Shown here: positions 26,833 to 35,886 of the stretch, piece by piece
How the letters are laid out: each line of letters opens with the position of its first letter
Numbering within the stretch: the first letter of the stretch is position 1
Made by a program: the position numbers and the translations under genes
NCBI GenBank assembly: GCA_027490195.1
Contig: JAIXYN010000058.1
Coordinates: 62,001-126,000 of the forward strand
From: Verrucomicrobiaceae bacterium
GTDB taxonomy: Bacteria; Verrucomicrobiota; Verrucomicrobiia; Verrucomicrobiales; Verrucomicrobiaceae
Length of the DNA: 64,000 bases
Reading direction: 5' to 3'
The notes under the pieces: model-generated
Seen by the model: only the letters and a program-made list of their open reading frames with translations
Database searches by the model: none
Told to the model about the DNA's origin: nothing

Positions 26833-27195
26833 TTACTGGCGCACTTCCTTGATGTGCTTGTCTGGTGCGGCGTCGAAAGCAGCCTTGCTGGCGGCATCGG
26901 CAAAGGCGACCGGACGGGTGTAGGTCACGGTGATGGAAGGGTCGGATTTCTTCTTGCTCAGCGGGCACTGGCCTGCGGTGGCACTGAGGATGTTATTGAG
27001 GTAGCCCTTGGGAGCAGCGGTGAACTGGGCTTTGCAGCGGTTGCAGCAGACGGCCACGGTCTTCGTATAGGTGCTGGTGATGGCCGGGCTCGCGGGCTTG
27101 CCGGAAATGGGGCAGACCGTGTTCAGCGGTTCGGCGGCAGGGGAAAGGCCAGCCAACAGGCTGAGCGCGGCGATGAGGGTAAGGATGTGTTTCAT
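26833..27195 (-). CDS. small secreted protein with YHS/TRASH-like halves
   Basis: A 120-residue protein with a signal peptide (about 1-22, LSPAAEP). The mature part has two similar halves. The first has CPISGKPASP, then VAVCCNRCKAQF; the second has CPLSKKKSDP, then VAFADAASKAAF. The C-P-[IL]-S-x-K pattern followed by a Cys-rich turn recalls YHS/TRASH metal-binding modules. In the second half the Cys-Cys-x-x-Cys cluster is replaced by Ala and Asp, so only the first half could bind metal in the usual way. The ATG at 27195 is used because it opens the signal; fifteen in-frame codons upstream are rejected. It is isolated between the TPR gene and a terminator. Confidence 0.65.
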   Translation of the reverse strand: MKHILTLIAALSLLAGLSPAAEPLNTVCPISGKPASPAITSTYTKTVAVCCNRCKAQFTAAPKGYLNNILSATAGQCPLSKKKSDPSITVTYTRPVAFADAASKAAFDAAPDKHIKEVRQ

Positions 27196-27279
27196 GATGG
27201 GCGTGGTGGAATAAGACGTCAGACCCGAATACGAATTCATGGATTCTCCGCAACTGAAACTTACGAGTTCCCAGATTCC

Positions 27280-29766
27280 TTACTTCGGCTGATACTTCGG
27301 ATAACGCTGCTGAAGCTGCTGCAGCATCTGCTTGGCTTTGACGGAGTCTCCTGCTTTCTCCAACACCTGGGCGGCTTTGTAGAGAGCATTAGGGGTGACG
27401 TCTGGGTCGTCGAAGAATTGGCTGGGAACGGCATATTTGGCGGCGCCGTCTTTCCATTTGCTCACGGCGGCATCTTTCTGGCCTTCAGCGGCGAGTTTGT
27501 CGCCCTGCGCGGCATAGATGTCGCCTTCCAGGATGAGGAGTTCGGCCTGGAGCCTGCCGTCTTTAACGACTTGGAGCGCGTCCTGGGCCACCTTGTCGGC
27601 TTCATCGAAGAGTCCTTTGCCCAGCAAGGCGCTGCCTTTGGTCAGCAGCGCACGTGAGCGGGTGGCGCTGTCGGGTTCAGATTTCAGGAAGTTGTCCGTG
27701 GCCTGAATGCTGGCGTCGTACTGCTGGTTCTGCAGCTGTGCCATGCCGAGGTAGTTCCACACGACAGGCTCGGTGTTTTCCGGGGTTTGCGGGGTGACGG
27801 CGAGTTCGAGGAAACGGGCGGCACGTTTGTAGTCGTCGCTGCTGTAGAGCTTGAGACCGAGCCATTTCAGAATGTTCGGGGGCACTAGGCCGCCGGGCTT
27901 GGACTGCAGGTAGCTATCGATGGTCTTGGCGAGGTTGTCAGCGTTCTGACGTGCGTAGTCGCAGAGGATGATCATCTGGCTCGATTTTTCGAGGTAGCCT
28001 TTGCTGTCGATCTCAATGGAACGGCGCAGGGCGGGCACAGCCTTGTCGTAGATCTTCTGGTCGAAATTGCCCCGACCAATGCCGTAGTAGGCCTGCGCAG
28101 CGGCGGTGGTGGTGGGGAATTTTTTCAGCAACGTTTCAAAGGCGGTGATCATGGCCTTGGGATCCTTTTGCTCCATCGCGATGAAGCCGAGCTGAAGCCA
28201 CGAAAGCTCGCAGGCGTCGGATTTGGGGAATTCCTTGGTGACGTGTTCAAAGTCAGCCTTCGCCTTGGGCAGATCGCGAGCTTCGCGGTTCGCAAGACCA
28301 CGGCGGGCGTAGGCCTTGGGGAGGAACTCGTGGGCTGGATTCTCGTTAATGAATCGGGTGAAGGTGCCCACGGCCTCCTGATTGCGTCCAGCCTCACTCT
28401 GTGCCCAGCCCATGTTGAAGAGCGTACCTGGGCGCAGTTTTTCGGGCAGCTTTTCGAGGCTGATTTCATTGTAGCTCAGCGACGCCTGTTGGTAGTCGCC
28501 TTTATTGAAGTAAAAATCGGCGCGGATCAGGCGTGCCAGAGAAAGGTATTCATGATCGGCGTGCTTCGGCGCCTGACGTGTGATGAATGCCGTGGCGAAC
28601 TCGCCCAGGTCTTTGTCATTCAGCAGGTAAAAACAGTACAGCTTCCAGTATCCAGAACTGAAGGCTTCCTCGGTATCGGCATGATACTGTTCAATGAGCA
28701 GGTACACTTCCACAGCACGGGCATAGCTCTTTCGCATGCGGTAGGCGTGGCCGACGAGCAGCAGCATCTTGGCACGCGCGGCTCCTTGGGGCAGGACCTC
28801 GGAGTTCTTATTGTAGTAGTCGATGACGCCGTCGTAATCGCCCTTGGCATAGAGTGCTTGAATAATGCCAACAAGGGAGATGCCACGGTTTTGCTCGCTT
28901 GTTTCCGGCATGCGCAGCGCCTTTTCAAACATCGCGATGGACTCTTCCGGCTTCTTAAGCTCGGCATAGAGCACTGCCGCGCGGATGCTGGCCTCGGCGA
29001 TGATCGCACGGTCGGCGCTGGTCTTGACGAGCTCGTCAAAAATAGGCAAGGCCTCGGTCTTTTTGTCCTGACCGAGGTAGAGGCTGCCGAGCGTGAGCAG
29101 CGACGTTTCGCGGTAAGGGTTGTCCGCTTTCACCGCGATCACACTGGTCAGGGCGGCGGTCTGCTTGGCCTTGTCCCCGACCATTTCGTAGGCGCGGCTT
29201 TTGTTGTAGGCGGCAGCCAGCCGGACGGCAGAGCTCTTGGTTTTGGTTTCAGCAAAGCTGAAAAATTTGGCCGAGTCAGCAAACTTGGAGTCGTTGAACA
29301 TCATCGCACCCAGGCGATAGGCGCAGGAGGGGGCTCCCTCGCTTTCTGGGTAGCGGTTCACGACTTCCTCATAAAAACCCGCAGCCTGCTTGAGCTGGTT
29401 TTGCTTCATGTAGCACTCGCCAACGCGGTAGAGTGCATCCGGCACCTGCCTGCCACTGGGATATTGCTGCAGGTACTTCGCATACGACTGCCCAGCCATG
29501 CTCCACTCCTCGCGGTCATACGCCAGCGTGGCAAAGTCGAACATGTCATCATCAGGCCCCTTGGTCTTCGGCTGTGGCGCATCCGGCACAGGCTGCGCCT
29601 TCGGTGGGCTCACAGGAATGGCCTTCGGCACATCATCTTCCACTGGCAGGGCACGCGGTGGGGCGGGTTGCTGCGCCATGGACGAAAACGCCAGCAGGCA
29701 GAAAAGCGCTGGAATGAAACGGGGCGCATGGCTGCGCGAGGCGGTTGGGAACTTCGCGGCGGTCAT
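27280..29766 (-). CDS. large TPR-repeat protein of the ExbB/ExbD cluster
   Basis: An 828-residue protein starting at ATG 29766, with a hydrophobic leader (about 15-30, FIPALFCLLAFSSMAQQ) and a proline-rich spacer to about residue 70. The rest is made of many tetratricopeptide-like helical repeats, for example YAKYLQQYPSG, YEEVVNRYPESE and FLKSEPDSATRSR. The architecture suits a periplasmic scaffold that assembles with an envelope energy-transduction complex. It begins one base after the exbD stop, so it is co-transcribed with exbB and exbD. The specific partner is not deducible. Confidence 0.85.
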   Translation of the reverse strand: MTAAKFPTASRSHAPRFIPALFCLLAFSSMAQQPAPPRALPVEDDVPKAIPVSPPKAQPVPDAPQPKTKGPDDDMFDFATLAYDREEWSMAGQSYAKYLQQYPSGRQVPDALYRVGECYMKQNQLKQAAGFYEEVVNRYPESEGAPSCAYRLGAMMFNDSKFADSAKFFSFAETKTKSSAVRLAAAYNKSRAYEMVGDKAKQTAALTSVIAVKADNPYRETSLLTLGSLYLGQDKKTEALPIFDELVKTSADRAIIAEASIRAAVLYAELKKPEESIAMFEKALRMPETSEQNRGISLVGIIQALYAKGDYDGVIDYYNKNSEVLPQGAARAKMLLLVGHAYRMRKSYARAVEVYLLIEQYHADTEEAFSSGYWKLYCFYLLNDKDLGEFATAFITRQAPKHADHEYLSLARLIRADFYFNKGDYQQASLSYNEISLEKLPEKLRPGTLFNMGWAQSEAGRNQEAVGTFTRFINENPAHEFLPKAYARRGLANREARDLPKAKADFEHVTKEFPKSDACELSWLQLGFIAMEQKDPKAMITAFETLLKKFPTTTAAAQAYYGIGRGNFDQKIYDKAVPALRRSIEIDSKGYLEKSSQMIILCDYARQNADNLAKTIDSYLQSKPGGLVPPNILKWLGLKLYSSDDYKRAARFLELAVTPQTPENTEPVVWNYLGMAQLQNQQYDASIQATDNFLKSEPDSATRSRALLTKGSALLGKGLFDEADKVAQDALQVVKDGRLQAELLILEGDIYAAQGDKLAAEGQKDAAVSKWKDGAAKYAVPSQFFDDPDVTPNALYKAAQVLEKAGDSVKAKQMLQQLQQRYPKYQPK

Positions 29767-29767
29767 C

Positions 29768-30211
29768 TCACTTGGGCGTGGCAGCAGGTTGGTCGGCGTC
29801 GGGTTTGCGCGTGGCAAAGGCGATGTTCCAGATGCCAGCCTTCTGGCAGGTGTCCAACACGCGGATCACGTTCTGGTAAGGGGTGCCTTCGTCACCCCGC
29901 AGGATCACGGCCTGATCCTTGTAGAGCGAGACGATGTTCTTCAGTTTCACCAGCAGTTCGTCGGTGTTGAATTTCTGGCCGTTGACGAGGATCTCGCCGT
30001 CTTTTTTGATGTTGATGATGATCTCGCCCACGTTGCGGGTTTCCTTCTCCTTGCCCTCGTCGGCGGCAGGCACGCTTACGTCCATGACCTGCTCCTCCTT
30101 GGCATATTGGAAGGTCACGGCAAAGAAAATGACGAGCAGGAACAGCACGTCCACCAGCGGCGCAAGCTGCATGGGCGAGGGTTCGATGGAATGCTGTTTT
30201 CTGAAATTCAT
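29768..30211 (-). CDS. exbD: ExbD/TolR-type biopolymer transport protein
   Basis: A 147-residue protein with a short cytoplasmic N-terminus, one membrane helix (about 16-36) containing the conserved Asp in PLVDVLFLLVIFF, and a periplasmic domain. The Asp in the membrane helix is the key proton-pathway residue of the ExbD/TolR family. ExbB-ExbD uses proton flow to energise outer-membrane transport. The ATG at 30211 is used; an upstream start at 30289 would cover the inverted-repeat spacer. It lies one base before the TPR gene and 141 bases after exbB. Confidence 0.9.
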   Translation of the reverse strand: MNFRKQHSIEPSPMQLAPLVDVLFLLVIFFAVTFQYAKEEQVMDVSVPAADEGKEKETRNVGEIIINIKKDGEILVNGQKFNTDELLVKLKNIVSLYKDQAVILRGDEGTPYQNVIRVLDTCQKAGIWNIAFATRKPDADQPAATPK

Positions 30212-30235
30212 GTCAGGAAGATTGCGAAGCGGGCC

Positions 30236-30346
30236 AATGACGAAATCAGAATGACGAATGACGAATGTGCCAGCCAATACCGGCAGCACCTTTTGTCGTT
30301 CGAGCTTCGGATTTCATTCGTCATTCCTCATTCTGGTTTCGTCATT
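30236..30346. repeat. 32-base inverted repeat in the exbB-exbD spacer
   Basis: The left arm (30236-30267) and the right arm (30315-30346) are complementary at 30 of 32 positions; each arm contains GACGAATGACGAATG-like units. The loop holds a smaller TGCC/GGCA pair. This would form a long hairpin in the exbB-exbD mRNA. Similar short GAATGACGAATGACGAA units are scattered in related genomes by general knowledge, so it looks like an interspersed element rather than a gene-specific terminator. Confidence 0.8.
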
Positions 30347-30352
30347 TTCATT

Positions 30353-31165
30353 CTACTGACCGGAGACGGCGCGTGCGGCACGCTTGTACTGCACCGCCAG
30401 CAGGGCCATCAGATGGGTCGTCGCAGCTTCCATTTCGGAGATCAGGCGGTTCACCTTGCCGCGGAAGATGGCGTAAAACATCAGGGCGGGAATACCAATG
30501 ACGAGACCCGAGGCCGTGCAGAGCAGGGCTTCGGACACCCCTTGGGCGAGGCCGAGCTGGTTGGAGCCACCGACGCCCTTGCCTGAGATTTCATGGAAAG
30601 TCGTGATCATGCCCAGCGTCGTGCCGAGCAGGCCGAGCATGGGAGCGATGGCGCCAACGTCTCCCAAGTAGGCGATGCGGGCCAGCAGCAGGCTGGACTG
30701 GCGGTTGCCTTCGGCCTCGGTGACTTCCTTGACCTCTTCAAAGCTCGCGGTCGGGTTGCGCGTGGCGAAGTCGAGCGTCTTTGAGGTAATGCGTGCGATG
30801 CACTCGTTGCGGCGGTTGCACACCGCCAGCAGCCCGAGGTAGTCCTGCTTGCGGATCAGGGCGTCCGCCGAGTTCATGAAGGCATCGCTCACCACGGTGC
30901 CCTGCCGCACCGTGAAGGCGAACAGCACAATCATGAAAAAAGCGATCATCGATAGGACGATCAGCGGGTAGGCCATCACCCCGGTGCGCTTGACGAAACC
31001 GTTGAAGGTCAGCACATCGCCATAGGGATTGTCTTCCTCTATGGCGGCGGTGGTCACGGTGACACCAGAAGCGGGAGGCGCAGGCTGCTGGGCCTGAGCT
31101 TTAAGGGTCATCGTGAAGACGAGTGCCACCAGCACGGCTAGGGCGAAGAAGATTTTTCGATGCAT
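30353..31165 (-). CDS. exbB: MotA/TolQ/ExbB proton channel family protein with signal-like N-terminus
   Basis: A 270-residue protein. An N-terminal signal-like helix (about 5-24) with AQAQQ cleavage region precedes a proline-rich periplasmic stretch, then three membrane segments (about 63-85, 175-200 and 215-240). The family core is visible in YLGDVGAIAPMLGLLGTT (proton channel) and EALLCTASGLVIGIPALM. It would form the stator with ExbD and drive transport or envelope remodelling. The extra exported N-terminus is known from Planctomycetota-type ExbB but not from E. coli ExbB. It is followed by the 141-base repeat spacer and exbD. Confidence 0.88.
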   Translation of the reverse strand: MHRKIFFALAVLVALVFTMTLKAQAQQPAPPASGVTVTTAAIEEDNPYGDVLTFNGFVKRTGVMAYPLIVLSMIAFFMIVLFAFTVRQGTVVSDAFMNSADALIRKQDYLGLLAVCNRRNECIARITSKTLDFATRNPTASFEEVKEVTEAEGNRQSSLLLARIAYLGDVGAIAPMLGLLGTTLGMITTFHEISGKGVGGSNQLGLAQGVSEALLCTASGLVIGIPALMFYAIFRGKVNRLISEMEAATTHLMALLAVQYKRAARAVSGQ

Positions 31166-31231
31166 GAGGTAACAACTGTAAACGTGTGCGCCAGCCTTGC
31201 AAGGGGCCGGTGGTTGGCTTTCCTGGCCCGG

Positions 31232-32674
31232 TCAGGCCAGCAATTCCCGCACCACTTTGCACTCGTTCACGCCTGTGAGGCGGAAATCGAGCCCGGCGTA
31301 CTTGTAGGTGAACTTTTCGTGATCGAAGCCCAAAATGCGCAGGATTGTGGCGTGCAGATCATGCACATGCACCGGGTTTTCCTGCGCGGCGAAGCCAAAT
31401 TCATCGGTCGAGCCATGCGTGTAGCCACCCCGCACCCCACCCCCCGCCAGCCACATGGTGAAGCCGTAGTGGTTGTGGTCGCGGCCGTGCTGCTTGCCCG
31501 CGTTGGCCCCTGGCGACGGCAGTTCCACCGCCGGGGTACGGCCAAATTCGCCCCCCCACATCATCAGGGTGTCATCCCACAGCCCGCGCTGCTTGAGGTC
31601 GCTCATGAACGCGGCCATCGCCCCGTCCGTCTGCTGGCCGAGCTTCCGGTGATCAAGAATTTCGTCGTGATTGTCCCACGGCTGGCCCGCGCCGGTCCAC
31701 AGCTGGATGAAGCGCACCCCGCGCTCCAGCAACCGCCGGGCGATCAGGCACTGGCGGCCAAAAGCGTGGTCGCCATACATCTTCCGCATCGACTCCGGTT
31801 CCTTCATGATGTCAAAGGCGTCCGTGGCCTCCATCTGCATGCGGTAGGCCAGTTCGTAGCTCTGCACGCGGGCCTCGAGCTGCTGGTCGCGGTCCTGCTG
31901 CACCAGATTGCGCTGGTTCAGCTCCTGCAGCAGGTCCAGTTGGCGGCGCTGCTGCTTCAGATCGAGCGAGCCGTTCTTGATGAACTCCACGAGTTTTTCG
32001 ACGCGCGTGTCCTCCGTATTAATATAGGCCCCTTGGTAGGCGCTGGGTAGGAAGGCCGACTGCCAGTTCTTCGTCCGCCGCGTCGGCATGCCGCCGGGGC
32101 ACATGGCAATGTAGCCGGGCAGATTGTGATTTTCACTGCCCAGACCGTAGGTCACCCACGAGCCCATCGTTGGGCGGTTCAGGCGGCCTTCGCCGCTGTT
32201 CATCAGGCCAAGGGAAGGCTCATGGTTCGGCACGTCCGCGTGCATCGAGCGGATCACGCAGAGGTCATCCGCAAAAGCACCGGTCTTCTCAAAGATTTCG
32301 CTCACCTCGAGGCCGCACTGACCACGCTTGGTAAATTTGAAGGGAGATTTGAAGCCGGCTCCGGTCGGGCGCTCGGTTTTGAGCACGTTCGGCAGCGCTT
32401 TGCCGTCGTATTTGTCCAGCATCGGCTTCGGGTCGAAGGTGTCGACGTGGGACGGCCCGCCGTTCATGAAGAAATGAACCACCCGTTTCGCCTTCGGCTC
32501 AAAGTGCGGACGCTTCACCGCCATCGGGTCCATCGTCGCAGCAGACGCCTGCGGTGTGAACAGTGAGCCGGCCGCCATCGTGCCAAAGCCCATGCCGACA
32601 CGCTGCAGCAGCTCGCGGCGCGTCAAAAACGCATGCTCCAGATTCGGGGCATGATGTGAAAAGATAGAACTCAT
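31232..32674 (-). CDS. DUF1501 domain-containing protein
   Basis: A 480-residue protein. A leader with TRRELLQRVGMGFG (possible Tat-like signal) is followed by the sulfatase-like alkaline-phosphatase fold of DUF1501: FFMNGGPSHVDTFDPKPM, GYIAMCPGGMP, and HGRDHNHYGFTMWLAGGGV near residue 395. These proteins accompany DUF1549/DUF1553 or DUF1592 cytochrome proteins in Planctomycetota and Verrucomicrobiota. Here the expected DUF1553 partner is about 5 kb away on the same strand, and the DUF1592 gene is divergent. Function is unproven; a hydrolase role is inferred from the fold. It begins 140 bases from the divergent DUF1592 gene start. Confidence 0.88.
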   Translation of the reverse strand: MSSIFSHHAPNLEHAFLTRRELLQRVGMGFGTMAAGSLFTPQASAATMDPMAVKRPHFEPKAKRVVHFFMNGGPSHVDTFDPKPMLDKYDGKALPNVLKTERPTGAGFKSPFKFTKRGQCGLEVSEIFEKTGAFADDLCVIRSMHADVPNHEPSLGLMNSGEGRLNRPTMGSWVTYGLGSENHNLPGYIAMCPGGMPTRRTKNWQSAFLPSAYQGAYINTEDTRVEKLVEFIKNGSLDLKQQRRQLDLLQELNQRNLVQQDRDQQLEARVQSYELAYRMQMEATDAFDIMKEPESMRKMYGDHAFGRQCLIARRLLERGVRFIQLWTGAGQPWDNHDEILDHRKLGQQTDGAMAAFMSDLKQRGLWDDTLMMWGGEFGRTPAVELPSPGANAGKQHGRDHNHYGFTMWLAGGGVRGGYTHGSTDEFGFAAQENPVHVHDLHATILRILGFDHEKFTYKYAGLDFRLTGVNECKVVRELLA

Positions 32675-32814
32675 GGGGGTATGAATGATACGTCTCGGCA
32701 GGGGCATGCTTTCGCTTGATTCCCTGGGCGAGATTTATAGCACAGGAAAGCGCAAAAAAGGAGCGGAAGCTGCTGATTAAAATCCATCCTTTGCTCGTAT
32801 CATTTGTCCCCCCA

Positions 32815-35800
32815 ATGTCCCTGAATCCACGCCATTTTGCTCTGGCCGCCTTTGTCGTCGGCTCGTTGTCCCTTCCCGCAGCTCCCGCGTGGAAGGACGC
32901 CGAGGTCGTTTTGAAGGCTAAATGCTACGAGTGCCACAACCCCAAAAAGACCAAGGGCGACGTCGATTTGCAGCAGTTTGCGGCGGATCCACAGCTCGCC
33001 AAGCATTTTGAAGTGTGGCTCAAAGTCAAAGACACCATCGAAAACGGTGACATGCCGCCGCCAAAAGCGCACCAGATGAGCGACCAGGAGCACAAGGCGC
33101 TCCTCGGCTGGGTGAATGGCGAACTCGACGCTCTGGCAGCCGCCCAGTCGGGCGATCCCGGCCCCGTGACCATGCGTCGGCTGACGAATGCCGAGTACGA
33201 CTACTCCATTCGCGACCTCACCGGACGCGATTACGCCCTCGCCAAAGAATTCCAAACCGATGGCGGCGGTGGTGAAGGCTTCACCAACACGGGCGACGTG
33301 CTTTTCATGAGCCCGACGGCCATCGACAAGTATTTCGCGGCGGCACGCAAGCTCGCAGACTATGCCACCATCATGCCGGGCACCGGCATCGTGTTTAACT
33401 CGGCACGCATCGGCCTTCGAGGGCCGGAGCAGGTCAAAGCACAGGCACAGCAGGGCCTCTATGTGTGGTATCAGCAGAAAGCAGCGCCGCACCTGCCGAA
33501 GGATGACGAAGACATGCGCGAGGCCGATTACATGCTCGCCTGCTGGAAGCACAAGCACGCCAAGACGCCGCTCGACCAGCTCGCGAAAGAAATGAAGCTC
33601 AGCATTCACTTCCTGAGCAACTGGTGGAACCTCGTGAACAGCGTGGAGCCGAAAAGCCGTTTCCTCGATCTCACCCGCGTGGCCTGGTGTGAGCTGCCCG
33701 CCGATGAAAAAACGGCGCATGAGCGCATCAAGGCCATTGAGGCGGACAGACTCTCCTGGAACAACCCCAAGCGTCCCGGCAGTGGCATCCAGCGCCAGCA
33801 GCAGGACAGCGACGGCATTCGCCCCTACCCGATGCAGACCTCCGTGAATGGCAAAACGCACGTTCATCTCTGCTTTGGCGACATTGGCGACGGCAACAAG
33901 GGCGACATCGCACTCGTGACCTACATTGAGGTCAGCGTTGGCAAACAGAAGCTCAACTACTTCCATTGGCTGAACCAGACGCTCGATGAAAAGAAAAAGC
34001 TGGCTGCTGCAAACCCACCGCCGCCGAATCTCGACGCGCTGAAGGCCCGCATTGCCGAGCTGGAAAAAATGCGTGCCGCCTATGGAAAGCACCCGCAGCC
34101 CGGCCGCAAGATCGAGCCACATGTGCTCGCCTTTGCCGCGCCTGCTGTTTTCACCCTGCCGCTGCCGGAAGGTGCACACTGGCTAAAGGTGGACACTCGC
34201 CTCGACATGGAAAACCCTGAAGTCGATGCAGCCACCATTCAGTGGACCATGACCACCGGGACGCCGCGCGACGTGACCAAGATCATCCCCGGCGTCCTCA
34301 CCATCTGGAAACGCGGCACCAAAGCCTCCGCAGAGACGATGAACGACTTCAACAAGATGAAGACCGCCTTCCCGGACATGTTTGAGCGCCGGCTCGAAGA
34401 GGTCGCTAGCAATCTGTACCGCGGCGGCAAGCCCAACTACACCGTTTACTACTTCAGCGACGATCAACTCGGCTCGCTCCTCGGCGAGAAGGATAAAAGG
34501 TTCCTCGACTACATGAAGAAGGACTGGGGCTACACCGCCACCGGCGGCAACCTCAAACCCCAGCAGCAACAAGAATACAACAGCCTGATGGTCGGCCACC
34601 TGCACTACTTTGCCAGCCTCGCCTGGCGCCGCCCGCTCACGGGTGAAGACAACCGCAAGCTCGACAGCCTCTACTACGACGGCCTCAAGAAGGACCTCGA
34701 CCGCGAATCCGCTGCTCGTGAAGTCCTCGTCTTCATCCTTGTCTCGCCGCACTTCCTTTTCAAAGCCGAGACCCTCCCACTCCCTCCAGCTGCGCCGCCG
34801 CCCGGCAGCCCAGCGCTAGCTGCACCCGCCATCGCTAGCAGCAGCGACGTGGCATTGAATGCTCAGCAGCTTGCCGCGCGGCTCTCCTATTTTCTCTGGG
34901 CTTCCACGCCTGACCTTGAGCTCCGTAAAGCCGCCGATGACGGCAGCCTGCTCAAGCCCGAAGTCCTCGCCGCACAGACAAAACGCATGTTGCGCGATCC
35001 GAAGGCCTCCGCGCTTGCCAAAGAGTTCGCCGGCCAGTGGCTCAAGTTCAACGGCTTTGACGAGAAGAGCACCGTCGATGAGAAAAAGTATCCTGAGTTC
35101 ACCACCGAACTCCGCAACGACATGCAGCGCGAGACCACCGAGTTCTTCGCGCATCTCGTACGCGATGACCGCAGCGTCGGTGACATCATCGGTGGCGACT
35201 ATTCCTTCCTCAACGAGCGCCTCGCCAAATTCTACGGCGTTCCCGGCGTCACCGGCGGTGAATTCCGCGAGGTCAAAGTCGGGCAGCAGCATCGCGGCGG
35301 TCTGCTTGGCATGGGTGCTATTTTGACGAAGACTTCGCGTCCGAATCGCACAAGTCCCGTGGTGCGCGGTGACTATCTCTATCAGGTCGTGCTCGGGTTC
35401 AGTTCACCGCCGCCACCACCGAATGTTCCCCAGCTTCCTGACAGCGCCGTGAAACCCGCCTCATTGCGCGAAGCCCTCATGATTCACCGCACCGATGCCG
35501 CCTGCGCCGTCTGTCATGAGCGCATTGATCCCCTCGGCTTCGCGCTCGAAAGCTTCGACCCCATTGGTCGCTTCCGCGTCGCTGATGAGACTGGTGGCAA
35601 GATCGATGATACGGGTGAACTCAAAGACGGCACCAAATTCCAAGGGCTCGCCGGACTGCGTGACTACCTCAAAAAGAACGAAACCAATTTCAACGCGCAG
35701 TTTTGCCGCAAGCTCCTCGGCTACGCGCTGGGCCGCCAGACAATGCCCAGCGACAAAGCCCTGCTCCTGCACATGCAGGCCGCACTCAAGCAGAACAACG

Positions 35801-35886
35801 GCAAGTTCTCCGCCGCTGTGCTCGACGTCGTCAACAGCCGCCAGTTCCTCAATCGCCGCAGCGAACCCGCCGTGGCTAATAATTAA
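32815..35886 (+). CDS. PSCyt1-DUF1587-DUF1595-DUF1592-DUF1588-DUF1585 protein
   Basis: A 1023-residue secreted protein (signal about 1-22). A Planctomycete-type heme c motif CYECH is at about 37-41, then DUF1587 (about 120-180), a long variable middle, DUF1595/DUF1592 (about 610-810), DUF1588 with a second motif CAVCHERIDP near 898, and DUF1585 at the C-terminus. The set is characteristic of the family and of unknown function, though the heme motifs imply electron transfer linked to a hydrolase partner. The ATG at 32815 is used; the open frame upstream is not protein-like. Its stop overlaps the next gene by one base. Confidence 0.92.
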   Translation: MSLNPRHFALAAFVVGSLSLPAAPAWKDAEVVLKAKCYECHNPKKTKGDVDLQQFAADPQLAKHFEVWLKVKDTIENGDMPPPKAHQMSDQEHKALLGWVNGELDALAAAQSGDPGPVTMRRLTNAEYDYSIRDLTGRDYALAKEFQTDGGGGEGFTNTGDVLFMSPTAIDKYFAAARKLADYATIMPGTGIVFNSARIGLRGPEQVKAQAQQGLYVWYQQKAAPHLPKDDEDMREADYMLACWKHKHAKTPLDQLAKEMKLSIHFLSNWWNLVNSVEPKSRFLDLTRVAWCELPADEKTAHERIKAIEADRLSWNNPKRPGSGIQRQQQDSDGIRPYPMQTSVNGKTHVHLCFGDIGDGNKGDIALVTYIEVSVGKQKLNYFHWLNQTLDEKKKLAAANPPPPNLDALKARIAELEKMRAAYGKHPQPGRKIEPHVLAFAAPAVFTLPLPEGAHWLKVDTRLDMENPEVDAATIQWTMTTGTPRDVTKIIPGVLTIWKRGTKASAETMNDFNKMKTAFPDMFERRLEEVASNLYRGGKPNYTVYYFSDDQLGSLLGEKDKRFLDYMKKDWGYTATGGNLKPQQQQEYNSLMVGHLHYFASLAWRRPLTGEDNRKLDSLYYDGLKKDLDRESAAREVLVFILVSPHFLFKAETLPLPPAAPPPGSPALAAPAIASSSDVALNAQQLAARLSYFLWASTPDLELRKAADDGSLLKPEVLAAQTKRMLRDPKASALAKEFAGQWLKFNGFDEKSTVDEKKYPEFTTELRNDMQRETTEFFAHLVRDDRSVGDIIGGDYSFLNERLAKFYGVPGVTGGEFREVKVGQQHRGGLLGMGAILTKTSRPNRTSPVVRGDYLYQVVLGFSSPPPPPNVPQLPDSAVKPASLREALMIHRTDAACAVCHERIDPLGFALESFDPIGRFRVADETGGKIDDTGELKDGTKFQGLAGLRDYLKKNETNFNAQFCRKLLGYALGRQTMPSDKALLLHMQAALKQNNGKFSAAVLDVVNSRQFLNRRSEPAVANN

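Noticed and set aside
28168-29970. 600-codon open frame opposite the TPR gene
   Set aside because: It lies almost wholly antisense to the clear TPR gene and contains no domain. GC-rich coding sequence commonly leaves open antisense frames.
32800-34179. 459-codon minus-strand frame opposite the DUF1592 gene
   Set aside because: Antisense shadow of a family with heme motifs on the other strand.
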